A model generated the notes under the pieces. It did not search any database, had not been told where the DNA came from, and saw only the letters and a program-made list of their open reading frames with translations. The position numbers and the translations under genes were made by a program. This document shows, piece by piece, positions 1 to 11,969 of a stretch of 64,000 bases of DNA. The first letter of the stretch is position 1. Each line of letters begins with the position of its first letter. Source of the stretch: Typha latifolia (taxonomy: Eukaryota > Streptophyta > Magnoliopsida > Poales > Typhaceae); contig CM034102.1 in NCBI GenBank assembly GCA_019914945.1, forward strand, positions 14,869,501 to 14,933,500, given 5' to 3'.

Positions 1-850
1 AGATGTTATAGATTAAAATATCAATAATAACTCTTTAAATTACAGTTTGTTGGGCCATGCATTTTATATCCATCATTTGTTTATATGCGGCATTAAGAGT
101 TGCAACTTTGAGCGCGGGCATGTTAAAGACATAATATATGTTACATATTTATTATTTAATAATTTAAATTTTTAGATTAACTGATTATCTAACATAATTA
201 ACCTAAAAGATTAGCCTTAAAACACTGACTATAAAATAATATATTAACCAATATTTCATCTCCCAACTCTGATTGCACTGCCTTCCTAATAGTTAAATCC
301 TTAATCCTAAATTGTCACTTCACTAGTATACTAGTTTAGGGACTAGAATCTTGTGCTTATTATTATAATCAAAAGGATTAGATTTTTGATACAAATTTAA
401 GGAAAATTAACTGGAGTGGGCTATGGCTAACCTGAGAAAGTAGAAGAAAGAAGAAGAAAAGGCATCTCAAACATATTTGCCCATAAGAATATCATTTGTA
501 TATCTCTCACTCTACCAACAACCCTAAAAAAAACTTTTGTAAACCTCTTCAAATCACTATATTTGATGTAGATGTTTGGCCTGCAAAGCTTGCAAAATGC
601 TCTCTTCCTTCCTTTGGAACAAAAAAAAACGTCTATCTCTTTTCACATCACTCATGATTTCATGCATAATGTTCAAATGTTTAAATTTTAAAATACAAAA
701 TTAAAAAAATATAATATAATTTGTTTTAATTAATCTGCATGCAGGGCATTATGCTGTATAATTATAATATGCTACATGCATTGCATCAAAAAAAAAAGTA
801 GTGGAATCACATACACAAAAGATAATATACAAATCTAAACCATGTCAATG

Positions 851-884
<34 letters not shown>

Positions 885-2860
885 AAAAAAATTGGTTAAG
901 TGTTTCAACGTGAACGTGAGAGCAAGAAGTTGATCTTTTACCTTCTTAATTTGGACCATTTCAATTTTCAAACCTAATAATTATATATATGTTTGATGGA
1001 TTCTCGCATCTCAGCCGACACTCATGGATGAATTTTTTTATTTATTTCAACAATATATCCAATGGGTATTAAATTTACCAACAGGGCCTTTTGCAAACAA
1101 CCACCTATCTTTTTAGAAATAATATTTGTAAATCGTCTCTCTTCGTTTTTTTTTTCCGTAGATATATTTTGAAAATTGTGAGAAATATTAAAAATTGAGA
1201 TGGTTCTTTTGAAAATAAGATGAAAAGGTAGGTGGTTATTTGCAAAAAAAGTTGGGTTAATTTTTTCTACACGCGGTTTTGGATCAGCTAAGCTGTTCCG
1301 GCGGAACACATATTTGACGAACCGCTCACGCTATTAAAAAGTTGTCGGTTGAGCAACAAATCACGAGATGCGAGAATGGTAGCGTGGGATATATCGAGCT
1401 AATTTCGCGCGATATCTCGGATGGGTAACCTACTAGGTCGAGGAAGTACAAAACATGGACACTTAATACCCATTAACTAATTAATTTATCTTAATTCAAT
1501 TGCTAATCATATTAGAACGTAGATATAGCTAACCCTCCCTAAATATATAGACACTTAGGCTCCATTAAGCTTTTAACTAATCGTCGAATAATTACTCCAA
1601 ACTAAATGCCGCTAAGATTTTCACTACGACTACTGCCAAGCATCAACCGCACTACCAACTTTACTAGAGTTGGCTGATACTTTCTCACGTAGTTTTCATA
1701 TTGATGTTATAAATTAGTAAATAAAATTTATTTTTATTTATTAAAGCAAGTGTGCTTGAATTGTAGTATGAATTCATTAGCGTAGTCCTTGACCATTTAA
1801 TTTCCTCTTCTTTTTCTCAACTAAAGCTAGATTTAATAATTAATACATGCTAAGCATGTGACCACGTGGTCGTACTAAAGAATAAGATTTATATGATTAT
1901 GATGGGCTGTGATTCCTCTAATTAACCCAAGATTTGACTTCATTAAACTTTTTTTTTTATTCTTCTCATCGTTTTTAAACGCAAGTGTATATTTTTACTT
2001 TCTTGTTTACGTAGGAGGGAGTGGATTCTCGGCGGCCCAAGTTGTAGGAACTTCCTGCAGCCACAGTACTTGGCTACACATGATTGGACGCACTGCGGTG
2101 TTTGATTCTAATATGAATGTGATCATCAACTTACCTAATTAAGAATGTTATTAGTGTGCATCATATGCACATGGCTCTTCTTTTATAATTTGCCAGACCA
2201 TGACAGCTTAAGATTTGTTAAGTCTCATTTTAGTCTTTAAAGATGTTTGATGTTACCTACTATAAATAATTGGTCTTATTGGATACCAATTGGATCCTTT
2301 TAACTGGATCCATACAGCTGTTTTAATTATACTTAGGAGCATGGTATCCTACAAGTATCTTTAACATGTATCATCTCATTAACTACACCTAAAGAAATTA
2401 ATTAACTTTATGCCATCTTCATCATATAACCAGATGGTAGATAACAAAAAATATATATTATCATCAATAGGAGGAATCTTGTACAAGAGGTGTTGAGAAA
2501 TTGAAGAGAACTCTCTCTGTGACTGTGTGTCTCTCTCTCTCTCTGTCTCATGAGTTGATAAGTTTGGTGTTAGAAACTTAGGGTAAAGTGTAAGGTGGGA
2601 GTTCTTTTATAGAAATGAAAAGGGCCCATTAGTTGCAGGGTCAGTTTTGAAAATTACAACTGACAAAGGGCTGTCTTGAAGTTTCCCAAGAATTGCTTCT
2701 CTTCTCTTTTGGGTCCACAGGGGGGGGGGGGGAAAAGAAAAAAGATTAATGCTAAGCTGCATCTGGCCCTCCATCATGACATGCACCTCTTGGTTAAGGG
2801 TACCTACTACACCTTACCAGCTGCCACCCATATGATCACATAATTTTTCCAATCTAACTA
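1..2860. other. Intergenic AT-rich DNA upstream of FLA7
   Basis: I see no credible gene here. The sequence is strongly AT-rich and contains a (TA)n run at about 853-881 and a G12 homopolymer near 2720. The short open frames have no recognisable protein similarity and no supporting splice signals. The right end is the probable FLA7 promoter. Confidence 0.6.
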
Positions 2861-2862
2861 GC

Positions 2863-2949
2863 CTATATAATAGCCATTCTCACTGCCATGTCCCTTGAGT
2901 ATTTTGCCTCTCCTGGACTCAAAAACTTTTATTAAGTTCCTCTGCTCAG
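2863..2949 (+). promoter_or_regulatory. Probable FLA7 TATA box and first (non-coding) leader exon
   Basis: A TATA box (CTATATAAT, 2863-2871) lies about 1.1 kb before the FLA7 start codon. A CAG/GTCTG splice donor follows at 2949/2950, and a candidate acceptor (GCGCAG) sits at about 3928, 45 bases before the ATG. I infer a leader exon from about 2895 to 2949 followed by a 5'UTR intron of roughly 1 kb. Only transcript data can confirm this; an unspliced downstream promoter is the alternative. Confidence 0.4.
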
Positions 2950-3972
2950 GTCTGTTTTTCAATCTCTCCTCATTGTCTAATTTGTTAAGGCCACAGTGGA
3001 GTGAATGGCTGTTGTAGATCTTAGCTTGCTTCTGTTCTGCTGTTCTAAATACTAGTTTGTGTAAGTTGAAATGTGGTGTGGATTTCTATTTACTGAAACT
3101 TTGAATCTCCTCTGGCGGTTCTTTTGCTGCCTGGTATGTGATTCAGTAGTCTATCATCTTGCACATTTGCTGCTTGACATTTTAACTGACTAAAAAGTAG
3201 TGCACTTGTCTGAAATGCTGGGTTTTGGTCTTGCTTGCTTTGAGCTTTGCTTTGGCAGCTCCCCCCTCCCTCAGTTGGGTCTGTTTCTTGAACATGACTT
3301 TTTCTTGAAGCTGAAGGATGTGTTGTGCTTTTGCCTCCTAGTAATTTTACTTTAATTTTTTTTTCCCATCTGTCTTGGTGGTTGCCCTTTTTTGCTTTTG
3401 CTTTAAGCAAAGCTTTTGTTGCATTTTGGTTTTAGTGGCAAGCTTCTCGTCCATCTTGTGATGAGTTTGTTTCTTCTAAATGGAGATCCAGTAGTCTTAT
3501 GTCATGAAGGCAACAAGGCTAGATCCTTGAAAGGGGAATATAGTAATGATTAGATTAGAAGTCAAGATCTAGGTTCATGACCAATCTAATGCTACTATTC
3601 ACTATTGGGCTTAATGCTCTCAAAGCGATTACTCCTCTTCTACATATATATATATATAATATTTGTACAAGATTTAGTTTGAGGCATAGCATTCTTCTAG
3701 GACGTTTAATGTGTACATGATCTGCAGGTGTTCTTCTATTTCTGACCACCACATTGTATAATTAGAAAAAATATTTGTAGTTGGTTTATACTATATACAT
3801 ACATCCATGGAAGGTTACTAGATCTACTCTCTTGCTTCTCGCAACATTGATGAAATATAGGTTTTCTGCTATTCCTGATGACCATTGTATAGTTCTTAGT
3901 GTATGAGTTGCTTAACTTAATGCGCAGTAGTTCCTGGAGGAACTTATAACTGTAAGAGAAGGCAGCAGTTGA

Positions 3973-4758
3973 ATGATGGAGCTCAGCACAGCCATCTTTG
4001 CTAGTATCCTGCTAGTTCTATTGGTATCGTCTCCGGCGGCCGCGCAAAGTCCCCCATCTCCGTTCCTATCTCCTACCCCGTCCCCGGCCCCTGCCCCCGC
4101 CCCACAATTTGTAAACCTCACCGATCTCCTCTCGGTCGCCGGCCCTTTCCACACCTTCCTCAACTACCTCCTGCAAACCAAAGTCATGGAAACCTTCCAA
4201 AACCAAGCTAACAACACCGACCAAGGTGTTACCATCTTCGTCCCAAAGGACTCAGCTTTCTCGGAGCTCAAAAGCTCGACCTTCGCCAACCTGACCCAGG
4301 ACCAACTCAAGTCCCTCCTCCTCTACCATGGCTTGCCCAAGTACTACTCTCTAGCAGAATTCAAGAACTTGAGTATCCTGAACCCTGTGAGCACTTTCGC
4401 CGGCGGGCAGTACACTCTGAACCTTACGTATAACATGGGCGTCATCCACATCGCCTCAAGATGGTCTAATCCCAAGATAAGCAGCAGTGTCTACACGACC
4501 GCTCCGGCTGCAGTTTACCAAGTCGACAAGGTTCTACTCCCGATCCAACTTTTCAGCACTGATCCTCCCCTTGCTCCGGCGCCCGCTCCAGCTCCGGAAA
4601 CCAAAGCAGCAGACATTGCTCCGAGCCCAGGCGAAACTGGGTCGCGACCCAAATCTTCGGAATCAGCAGGATCTGGTAGTTCTTCATGCAGCATCAGTGT
4701 TGGCTTCATAAACTACTTGGTCCTGGCGGTTTCCGGCGGTCTGATGCTTTTGTCTTAA
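3973..4758 (+). CDS. FLA7: Fasciclin-like arabinogalactan protein, FLA7 type
   Basis: This is an uninterrupted 261-residue frame. It starts with two adjacent ATGs (3973 and 3976). Residues 1 to about 24 form a signal peptide ending in AAAQ. A short Pro-Ala rich segment with AP repeats follows, then one fasciclin domain (about residues 47-190). The fasciclin hallmarks are visible: NLTDLLSVAGPFHTFL, VTIFVPKDSAF, LLLYHGLPKYYS and VYQVDKVLLP. A second AP-rich arabinogalactan-type stretch (APAPAPAP) and a hydrophobic C-terminus suited to GPI-anchor addition complete the chain. Several NLT/NNT sequons are present. FLAs are cell-surface glycoproteins involved in adhesion and wall organisation. The SVAGPFHTFL and STFAGGQYTLNLT segments are closest to Arabidopsis FLA7 as I remember it. 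Codon use is more GC-rich than the surrounding DNA, as is common for this family. Confidence 0.93.
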   Translation: MMELSTAIFASILLVLLVSSPAAAQSPPSPFLSPTPSPAPAPAPQFVNLTDLLSVAGPFHTFLNYLLQTKVMETFQNQANNTDQGVTIFVPKDSAFSELKSSTFANLTQDQLKSLLLYHGLPKYYSLAEFKNLSILNPVSTFAGGQYTLNLTYNMGVIHIASRWSNPKISSSVYTTAPAAVYQVDKVLLPIQLFSTDPPLAPAPAPAPETKAADIAPSPGETGSRPKSSESAGSGSSSCSISVGFINYLVLAVSGGLMLLS

Positions 4759-5925
4759 GAGAACCTCCTGCTATTCGGATCACGGTGTAACTTATAGCCC
4801 ATAGCACATCATTCATTACTCTGGTTATAATCTCTATTGGTTTGGTGATCATTCTTTTGAACAAAATGGATTGAGATATGTAATTTGCTAAATTATCTAT
4901 GTTTTATAATACTTTCCTTACTATTATTTTTCGCATGTGAAAGAGAATTTTAGTTGTGATTTGAGGATCAATGATCGATGCTCTCTGTCTTCTTCTGCTA
5001 CTATGAACGACTACTATTAGACATTGTTTAACTCTGCTACTTCTGCAAAGGATTAATGAGCTGTCATGAATTTGAAAGCTGACTTGCAGATTATAGATAT
5101 CTCAAACCAATGCAGGAACATGCAAATAATAAACTTCAAATATGGATGTTTGACTTCAAGTTCTCTGAATGATGTGATTTGCTTCACATAAATAAAAAAA
5201 TAAATAAAAAAAACTTAAAAATGTATGTGAGAAATCGTTGGATCATGTTGGCTTCAATGGTGGATTCTTCTATTGCTCTTTGACCTGAGTAAGTAAGCTC
5301 TGTGAATCATGTGCTTACTAAGCAACTTCTGCCATTGTCTAAGCTCTATCTTGCCTTTGAAGAATCTCTATATATGTTATGGCTTGTTCTCATAATACTA
5401 GAACGTACATTTCTCAGCATATATATTAGAATGTCTGACAAAGATAAAAGAGCATTAAGATGAGCTGTATGGCTTAATTAATGTTCCTTGTGTATTATTT
5501 CCATGGCTCATGTTACTGTGAAAGAGTCTTCTCCATTATCTTAGTACTCTAATAAGTACTGAAGGAAGAGAAGCTACCATAATCTGAATAAATTATTATC
5601 ACTTAAACAATTTATCGAATGAATTGTTTGCGTATTTTATTTAAATCCCGATCCGACATGAACCACCCAACCCAACCCAACCCGACACGGCGACACCGAC
5701 GCCGGTATTACTCCCATATGACCGTTTTACCCCTCGATGAGAGGAAAGGGAGGCGGGTGGGTCCCGCGCCTTTGTATACACGTGATGGCCTACCATTGGT
5801 GGTCCCGTTCTAGCTAAGCGCGAGGTCAAACTTTTAATTAGGTCTCTCTCGTCTTGTCTTGTTCCTCCCCCGCACGCTTGCAGTTTGGCGATTCCCTCCC
5901 TACCTACAATTGCACGCGTGATGTG

Positions 5926-5991
<66 letters not shown>

Positions 5992-6870
5992 TTTTCTTTT
6001 TTCTTTATTTTTTCCCTAGATATTATTCTACGTAAAAGTATATGCCAATGGCTTAAATCAAACATAATAAGCTTGCTAAAGTTTGACGACGCAACGTACT
6101 ACCCTTTTAAGAGTTAATTGCATATAGACTCTTATTAAACTATCGCATATTTTTCTACGTGGGAGTTCAAAAAGCATCACAAATCTATGTGTTGATGAAT
6201 CTAAAGGGTACTAAGAAGACTTTATACTAATTACCTCATGAACCGGTTAGAGAGAGAGAGAGTTGATTTTAAATCAATATATTAGATTTTGAAGTAGTCC
6301 CTCATAATTTGAACTATATATATGATATATTTGAATCTATATTTTTTATTATTAAATAGTTTCCTTTTATATTCAAACGAAAATACAAGGGCATTTCATA
6401 AGATTTTACATACTTAAAAGAGTTAATACGCGGTGCAAAATAAACAAGAGATTGTATATAAATGAGCAATAATTCAGCTGAGTCTCGCCTATAATAACAC
6501 CACCCCTCCCCTTCTCTTTATCAGTGCAAGTGCAAGAAGGAGAGGGAGAGGGAGGGACAGCAACCCAGCAACAAAGCGAACACCAAGTGGGAAGCAAAAA
6601 AGGCCTGCCTTTTGATATGGGCCCACTACTTTTGCTTAGCAAGGCAACAGTTGGGAAATGGGAACAACCTTCCTTCCTTCCTTCTTCTTCTCTCTCCACA
6701 GTTTTTATTAGTTTAGGCACCAGATCCTCTGCATCCCTAAATGCATCCATTTTGAATGTATCAATCTGCAGTAAATTGGGTACTACTGTCTTGGATATCT
6801 CAAAATTCCTCCATCCTTAGATGCAGACAATCCCCCTCCTCTCTCTCTCTCTCTCTCTCTCTCTCAAAAT
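4759..6870. other. FLA7 3' region and intergenic DNA
   Basis: There is no supported gene. It holds the FLA7 3'UTR, a GC-richer patch at 5640-5890, the long (CT)n microsatellite at 5929-5988, and AT-rich sequence. A 10-base direct repeat (AAGAGTTAAT) occurs near 6107 and 6417 and could be the target-site duplication of a small element, but I find no terminal inverted repeats. Confidence 0.5.
5929..5988. repeat. (CT)n microsatellite, about 60 bp
   Basis: This is an uninterrupted run of CT dinucleotides ending in a T/C-rich tail. It is likely to be length-polymorphic. Confidence 0.97.
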
Positions 6871-6871
6871 A

Positions 6872-6880
6872 CTATAAAAG
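6872..6880 (+). promoter_or_regulatory. TATA box of the miR160-mimic transcription unit
   Basis: CTATAAAAG directly follows a CT-rich tract. It would place transcription start at about 6903-6912, in a pyrimidine-rich segment, and the miR160-like site lies about 240 bases further on. The motif matches the plant TATA consensus closely; its use is inferred. Confidence 0.55.
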
Positions 6881-7008
6881 TTGTTAGTACATCTTCTTCT
6901 ACTTGCTTCTCTTATTTATATCAAGTGGCAAGAACTCTTCTGTCTCCTTTGTTCCCTTTTCTTGTTCTTCTCCTCTCTCTGGAATTGGTATAGTTCCCTC
7001 AATTCACC

Positions 7009-7098
7009 ATGAAGGTGGAGGTTGATGCTACGCCATGCAAAAGGCTTCCCCTTGAAGCACACTATGGCCTCTTCTACTCTTCTTCCACAAGAAAATAA
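7009..7098 (+). CDS. Short ORF (29 codons) upstream of the miR160-like site
   Basis: This is the first ATG after the inferred transcription start. It encodes a 29-residue peptide beginning MKVEVDATPCKRL and ending SSSTRK before TAA. I recognise no family. It may be a chance ORF in a non-coding RNA or a small peptide gene. The ATG context (ACCATGAAG) is acceptable for a plant start. Confidence 0.2.
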   Translation: MKVEVDATPCKRLPLEAHYGLFYSSSTRK

Positions 7099-7146
7099 TA
7101 CTAAGTGCATGGAGTTGGTTGAAGAATTCGTTGATAGATCGATCGA

Positions 7147-7170
7147 TGGCGTACATGGGAAAGCCAGGCA
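7147..7170 (+). promoter_or_regulatory. miR160 target-mimic site with 3-nt central bulge
   Basis: Read 5' to 3' the site is TGGCGTACA, then TGGGAA, then AGCCAGGCA. The last nine bases pair perfectly with miR160 positions 1-9. The first nine pair with positions 13-21, including one G:U at position 17. The middle has six bases where a normal target has three (GGG). The best placement is a GAA bulge between miRNA positions 9 and 10, with one mismatch at position 12. This blocks slicing, as described for plant endogenous target mimics. miR160 was taken from memory of the conserved family sequence. Confidence 0.7.
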
Positions 7171-7419
7171 TCCTCTCTTTTCTCCTCACAGTTGTACTAC
7201 TTTTTGTGTTCTTTCTTCTTACTTTTAAGTAACAAAAGTTAACAGAGAAAGATGTACAAGTTTCATCTTGGAAACTAATGGCAGATGGGTGTGTAATAAT
7301 AATGCTAGGATAATTTCTCCATTGCGAGATTACAAAATATGGTTTTCTGTGGTTCATTGTTGGATGGTTGTTGATGCCTAGTTACTTGGGAACATTAATA
7401 GTACCTCAATGAATGTATT

Positions 7420-8083
7420 GGTCTGGTGGAATTTCTAAACAATTTATTGGCGTTTTAAGGCTTAATGTTAGCCACTGTTTCAATGTCTATTGTTCTTGAG
7501 CTGTTTAGTTTTTTTGACTTACAGGAGGTCAAAATTTCAATTACCTACTCTGTTAGGGTATGTTTGTTGATTTTGAATTGCATTTAGAACAATATCTTAG
7601 TAGAGAGTGTTAGATATGGTTTTCTTTAATCTTCTTTGGAAACTATGCGGCTTGCATTCCGCTCAAGGATGTGGTTGGAAAGGTAACATTTTGACTTTGT
7701 CTCTTGGGTCAAAAATTGGGAGATTTCTTTACCATGTAAAAGCCTGCCATTTGATTCTCTAATTACTACAAAAGTGCCCTACTGAGACCTTTAAGACGAG
7801 TATATATGAGCTCACTACCTCACATGTGCAAGTGTGCAACATGGCAGTGGAGATTGATAATTAACAATAACTACTTTTCTCCAAAGAAGAGAGAAAGAAG
7901 AACAATAACAAAACATCAAATACCTTTTATCTCAATAATATGCAAAGATTCTAAAGATACATCAGAAATATGTAAACATTTCAAAAAACTTGAGGCCCTG
8001 CTTCAAAAGTAATAATAATGTCAACCAACATTCTGCTCAAACATCCAGAATAAATGGAAGAAAGAATAAAAATTTGCATTTGA
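7420..8083. other. Intergenic DNA between the eTM160 unit and FLU
   Basis: It is AT-rich with no supported gene. The right part is the FLU 3'UTR, because FLU is read from the other strand and its stop codon lies at 8084-8086. Confidence 0.5.
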
Positions 8084-10541
8084 TCACTCAGCTTCCAGCC
8101 TTGATATGTACTTGTCATAGACCTTCGCTGCTCGCTCAAGATCGCCAAGCTCAGTATAGCAGTCAGCTATTGCCCCATAAGCCTCGGTACTACCAGAATC
8201 CTCTCCTATTTGCTTGGATAACTCCAAAACCTTAGAGTGATATTTTATGGCCTCTCGGTATTTTCCCTGTCTCTGCAGTGATGCACCTGAAAGGAACACC
8301 AGCAATTAAGAATTTCAGCACATTCCAAGACCAAAATTTTATCTCAAAAGGTCGCGATATTTCTTTAGTTGATATCAACTCCAGCTTATGGGATTAAGTT
8401 AATCTTGTTCTTTGTCTTGTACTTTAAAATAAAAATAGTCTCAATGTCAGAAATTTGTCATCTTTCTCCTTCCACAAAGGCTATTCCCATGTCTAGAGGT
8501 CTCTCTCACGAGGGATTAATCTTAGGGTGCTTGAGCATAAACCACAACCAAGAAGGTAGATTATTCTACACACCAAAAAACCCTAGCTTTTATGCCAAAT
8601 CTCTCTATCTTCTGAGTTGTTTTGACAACACCATATTTAAAAGGATGATATCATGTCGACAAACAACTGCAAAGATCTATTCAAACAGAATTCTCACCAA
8701 ACTTATGTCACCATTTTGTTAGCAATGCCTACTAAATGAAAAGATATAGAAACTGTTTTCAGGACAGATAGGAAAGAAAGAAAAGAAAGGAAGCAATTAG
8801 ACTCTTTTAAAGATAAAACTAAAGATATTTTAAAAAGAGTGGAGATCAGGAAACAAGTCGAATTAAAGAAAACCAAACCTAATCCTCTTGCAGCTTTTTT
8901 TGCCTCAAGATGCTCTCCAAGACTCTCTGCAAGGTCAAATGCTGCCTTGAATTCCAAAAATGCCTTATCATGATCTTGATTCCTCAGGAAATATTTACCA
9001 CTTCTCAAATTTCCCATCAGTTCCTGCTTCTTGGGATCAACAACGACTTCAGTTTCGGCAATTCTGCCAACTGGTGCATAACTCAGGCTCGGGGCATAAG
9101 ACTCTATCTTTGCTTGTCTTCTTAGGGCTGTATTAATCTGGCGTAGCTGATCATTCAAACGTTTCAGTTCCTCTTTTCTCTGTCTTGCAAGTAGTCCTGC
9201 ACATGCGTATAATTGGTTTGTTACAATAAAAAAACAAGAGGAAAATAACAAGGCTCATTTACACTCATTGCGTGGATCAATAATCAGCACAATAGGCTGC
9301 ACTGACTGCCATGAGAAAATTGTGTTAAGAACCACCAGGAGGTACCAATAAAATAAGTGCAATATATTGATTACTAAGTATATAAGCATATAAAAATCAC
9401 TTTTATGGGAGGTTTATGCATTCAGATTTCAGAGCACCTCAATATATGTACTTCAGATTCATAATTGCTTGTTACCCAATTAATCTATCAAGTTCAATAT
9501 AGCAAATCATCAGCAAGGATATCACAATTTTATGACGATAATACATGTACACACGGCATAGTTATCTTACCACCAACAGTAGCCCCTATCATGGCTACAG
9601 CAAACAGAAGAGGCATTTTAGTGAAAGAGTCATCAGCCTGACATGTTTCTGCCGAAGCTTCAAGAGGCAGAATGAGCATTGACATACTTGCAATAACAAA
9701 ACCCTTTAAAATGCCAGATTCCACCATTTTCTGTGAAAGTAAATTTCATAAATGGCAGAACAGGGAATTGATAATCATATAGTGCAAAATATTACCATGA
9801 AGAATGAGACAAATATCAAGAATTAATTGTTGACTTTTCGTGAAATTACTTTATCAACAATGCCTTTTTGCAACTTTAAAGCTCAATTTTAGCAATCACA
9901 TAGTCTTAGCCGTTTTGAATTCTCTTAATATCTCTAAACCTCTAAAAACAACTCCTCCTTTTCAATTCAAAACATAGATATTAAGCAAACGAATAGAAAG
10001 AAACATGGAGACTCACCACCATACCTGATGATCAGATAGACATTCGATGATGACACTAAATAATCCTGGCAATTTCCCGTTCCTTGACTTATCCATCTGA
10101 AAGCCATCTGAGCTGATGCCTAAACGATTGAATCGTGCTACACTTAGGCCTCTTGCATGTTGTACCTTAGCATTCATCTGAAACATCATCTTTTTCTTCG
10201 ATAATGGTAGAAGCACCATTTCCTCTAGTTTCAAAGAAACTCCAGTATCAGTAATAAAGTGTGAAGTATACAAAACTACTAGACAAGGCAACTTCAAGCC
10301 CCAAAGCTAAAGTTTTGACAGCAAAATTGAGCATATTCTGCTATGAATTGCTGATCTTATGGTATCCTCCACAAATTGGTGCAAAAAAGAAAAAACTATA
10401 TGAAGAAAATCTTACAGAAATCCAAAATCTCTGATATCCTAAACCCTATACTAAAGAGTTCGACGAAGAAATCGAAATGACCGACCTGAGGCGCGAAAAT
10501 TGCGGTGCAGGTTGTCGGAAGAGGAGGTGAATCGCCGACAT
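8084..10541 (-). CDS. FLU: FLU, TPR repressor of tetrapyrrole synthesis (chloroplast)
   Basis: FLU shuts down 5-aminolevulinate synthesis in the dark by binding glutamyl-tRNA reductase at plastid membranes. Supported coding exons on the minus strand are 10025-10177, 9571-9730, 8879-9196 and 8084-8286; they join in frame through GT-AG introns. They encode a hydrophobic segment (FAVAMIGATVGG), a basic coiled-coil (LLARQRKEELKRL...), the FLU signature AKIESYAPSLSYAPVG, then TPR helices ending in AYGAIADCYTELGDLERA. Order and junctions match Arabidopsis FLU as I know it. The N-terminal transit peptide is uncertain. One model uses ATG 10541 with a weak donor at 10452 (TTA/GTATAG) spliced to 10177. 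The stronger-looking donor at 10486 is out of phase with that acceptor. A start at ATG 10177 is also possible, giving 277 residues and no clear transit peptide. Confidence 0.85.
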
Positions 10542-10559
10542 ATATCGCCACATCGGACG

Positions 10560-11159
10560 GCCGCCGCCATATCTTAGATTCGTTCGCCGGTTTGGCGTCG
10601 ATTTGGGCGGACTCGAATTTAGGAAAAATCTTTCCTCCGTTATCTCTAGCACGTGCTGCACACGCCCTTGTCCCGAAGAAGAACCCATTGGTCGATCCAA
10701 ATTATCGGGTCTCGATCCGAAAAGTTGTTACCCGGTATATATATATATTGCATCTTAAGATGCGGGTTGAGGATCCGATCCGATATGACAAGATGGGAGT
10801 TGGATTTGGATCCAAGAAGCATTGGGTTCTAGTTTATCCCAGTTTTCTTTTGGTATATTAATTATTCAGTTATCCTTTTATCTACTAAAGTTGTGACATG
10901 AGATAAATATACAAATATAAAATGTTAATTTCTTTTCAAAACTATTGTTACTGTGAGTTATATAGACATAAAGACCAAAAGGTGAGAGCGAAAATGAAAT
11001 AATAAAAGCAAAATAGCCTCCATGGATCGTCTTCATCATCCCCATAGCTGGGAGAGGGAAGATGAAGTATAAAGCTTGGGCGGCACGACCGAGGCTTGGG
11101 ATGACTATGTGAAGCTGAATAGTGAATATACTAAGGTATATAGTTGAAGGACCGGGGTG

Positions 11160-11257
<98 letters not shown>

Positions 11258-11840
11258 GTTTAATTAATGAGTCTCCATATCCAAAAGGAAAAGATATTCA
11301 AAGTTGATAAAATCCATGCCCAACAATGACCTATACATCTACACTCAAATCCAAAACATCCAGCAAGCAAACAATCCCCTTCAGCCCCCCCAAAGGTGAT
11401 CCTCATGTCTCCTCCTCCATGATGAAGGGCACTGGAAACCCCAAAATAAGCTTTTAGGTTTATAGTCTGGGAGACTGAGACCTGCAGCCATGCACAGTGA
11501 CCCACATCTCATAGACTTTGGCCATCACCACATGGAAGCCCATGCCATGCTTGACCTAGCAACATGGTTCATGGCAGCCTTTTCCCCCCCACCCTTTTGT
11601 TAAATCCACTCCAGTCCACTGTTCCCAGACCACGTACCATCTACCGCCTGCCTCTTGTCTATTTCTAGGGTTTCTCCAGAGGCCCTTTTCCTCTTCCCTT
11701 TTTTTTTTAAACCCCTTGGGGGTTGATCTCTACCATAAAATGATGCAGGGTTAATAAGAGGTGGGTAGGGTTTAGGCATGCAGCTGGGGGGCTCAAAACA
11801 GTGCTAGGGTTTTGCTTCCATAACTTTTGCATCCCTTCTT
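10560..11840. other. Intergenic DNA between FLU and MIR396
   Basis: No gene is supported. It contains the FLU promoter side, a short GC-richer segment, and the (TA)n run at 11163-11253. The 11560-11840 part resembles a promoter region for the MIR396 primary transcript. Confidence 0.5.
11163..11253. repeat. (TA)n microsatellite, about 91 bp
   Basis: Nearly pure TA dinucleotides, palindromic by nature and likely to vary in length. It sits about 0.7 kb before the MIR396 hairpin. Confidence 0.97.
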
Positions 11841-11843
11841 CAT

Positions 11844-11854
11844 CTATATATATA
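11844..11854 (+). promoter_or_regulatory. Probable TATA box for pri-miR396
   Basis: CTATATATATA lies about 145 bases before the hairpin, which puts a start site near 11880. The position fits a short plant pri-miRNA leader. Confidence 0.45.
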
Positions 11855-11969
11855 TGCAGGAAGGTTTTAGGTTTGCCTTGTGAAGTTCGAATGACACTGA
11901 AGTTTCTTGAGTGGTTAGTGGGTTGAAGCTTCTTGGGTGCTCAAAGTGGTCATGGCTGCAGGCTCTATG

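Larger units (their letters stand above)
6905..7420 (+). ncRNA. Candidate long non-coding RNA acting as miR160 target mimic (eTM160)
   Basis: The unit has a good TATA box upstream and no long ORF. Its main feature is a 24-nt site (7147-7170) that pairs with miR160 over both ends and carries three extra bases in the middle, which is the geometry of an endogenous target mimic. Such RNAs bind a miRNA without being cleaved and so relieve repression of its targets, here the ARF10/16/17-type auxin response factors. A 29-codon ORF (7009-7098) precedes the site. Both ends of the transcript are estimates: the start comes from the TATA box, and the 3' end is arbitrary in the AT-rich DNA after 7400. Neither ARF coding sequence nor a MIR160 fold-back is present around the site, so it is not simply a target gene or a precursor. 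Confidence 0.55.

Noticed and set aside
2055..2080. CAGCCA...TTGGCTA words resembling miR169
   Set aside because: The middle of the sequence differs and no hairpin arm is present.
6107..6426. Possible small transposon flanked by AAGAGTTAAT direct repeats
   Set aside because: No terminal inverted repeats or other copies in the window; a 10-base A/T-rich repeat can occur by chance.
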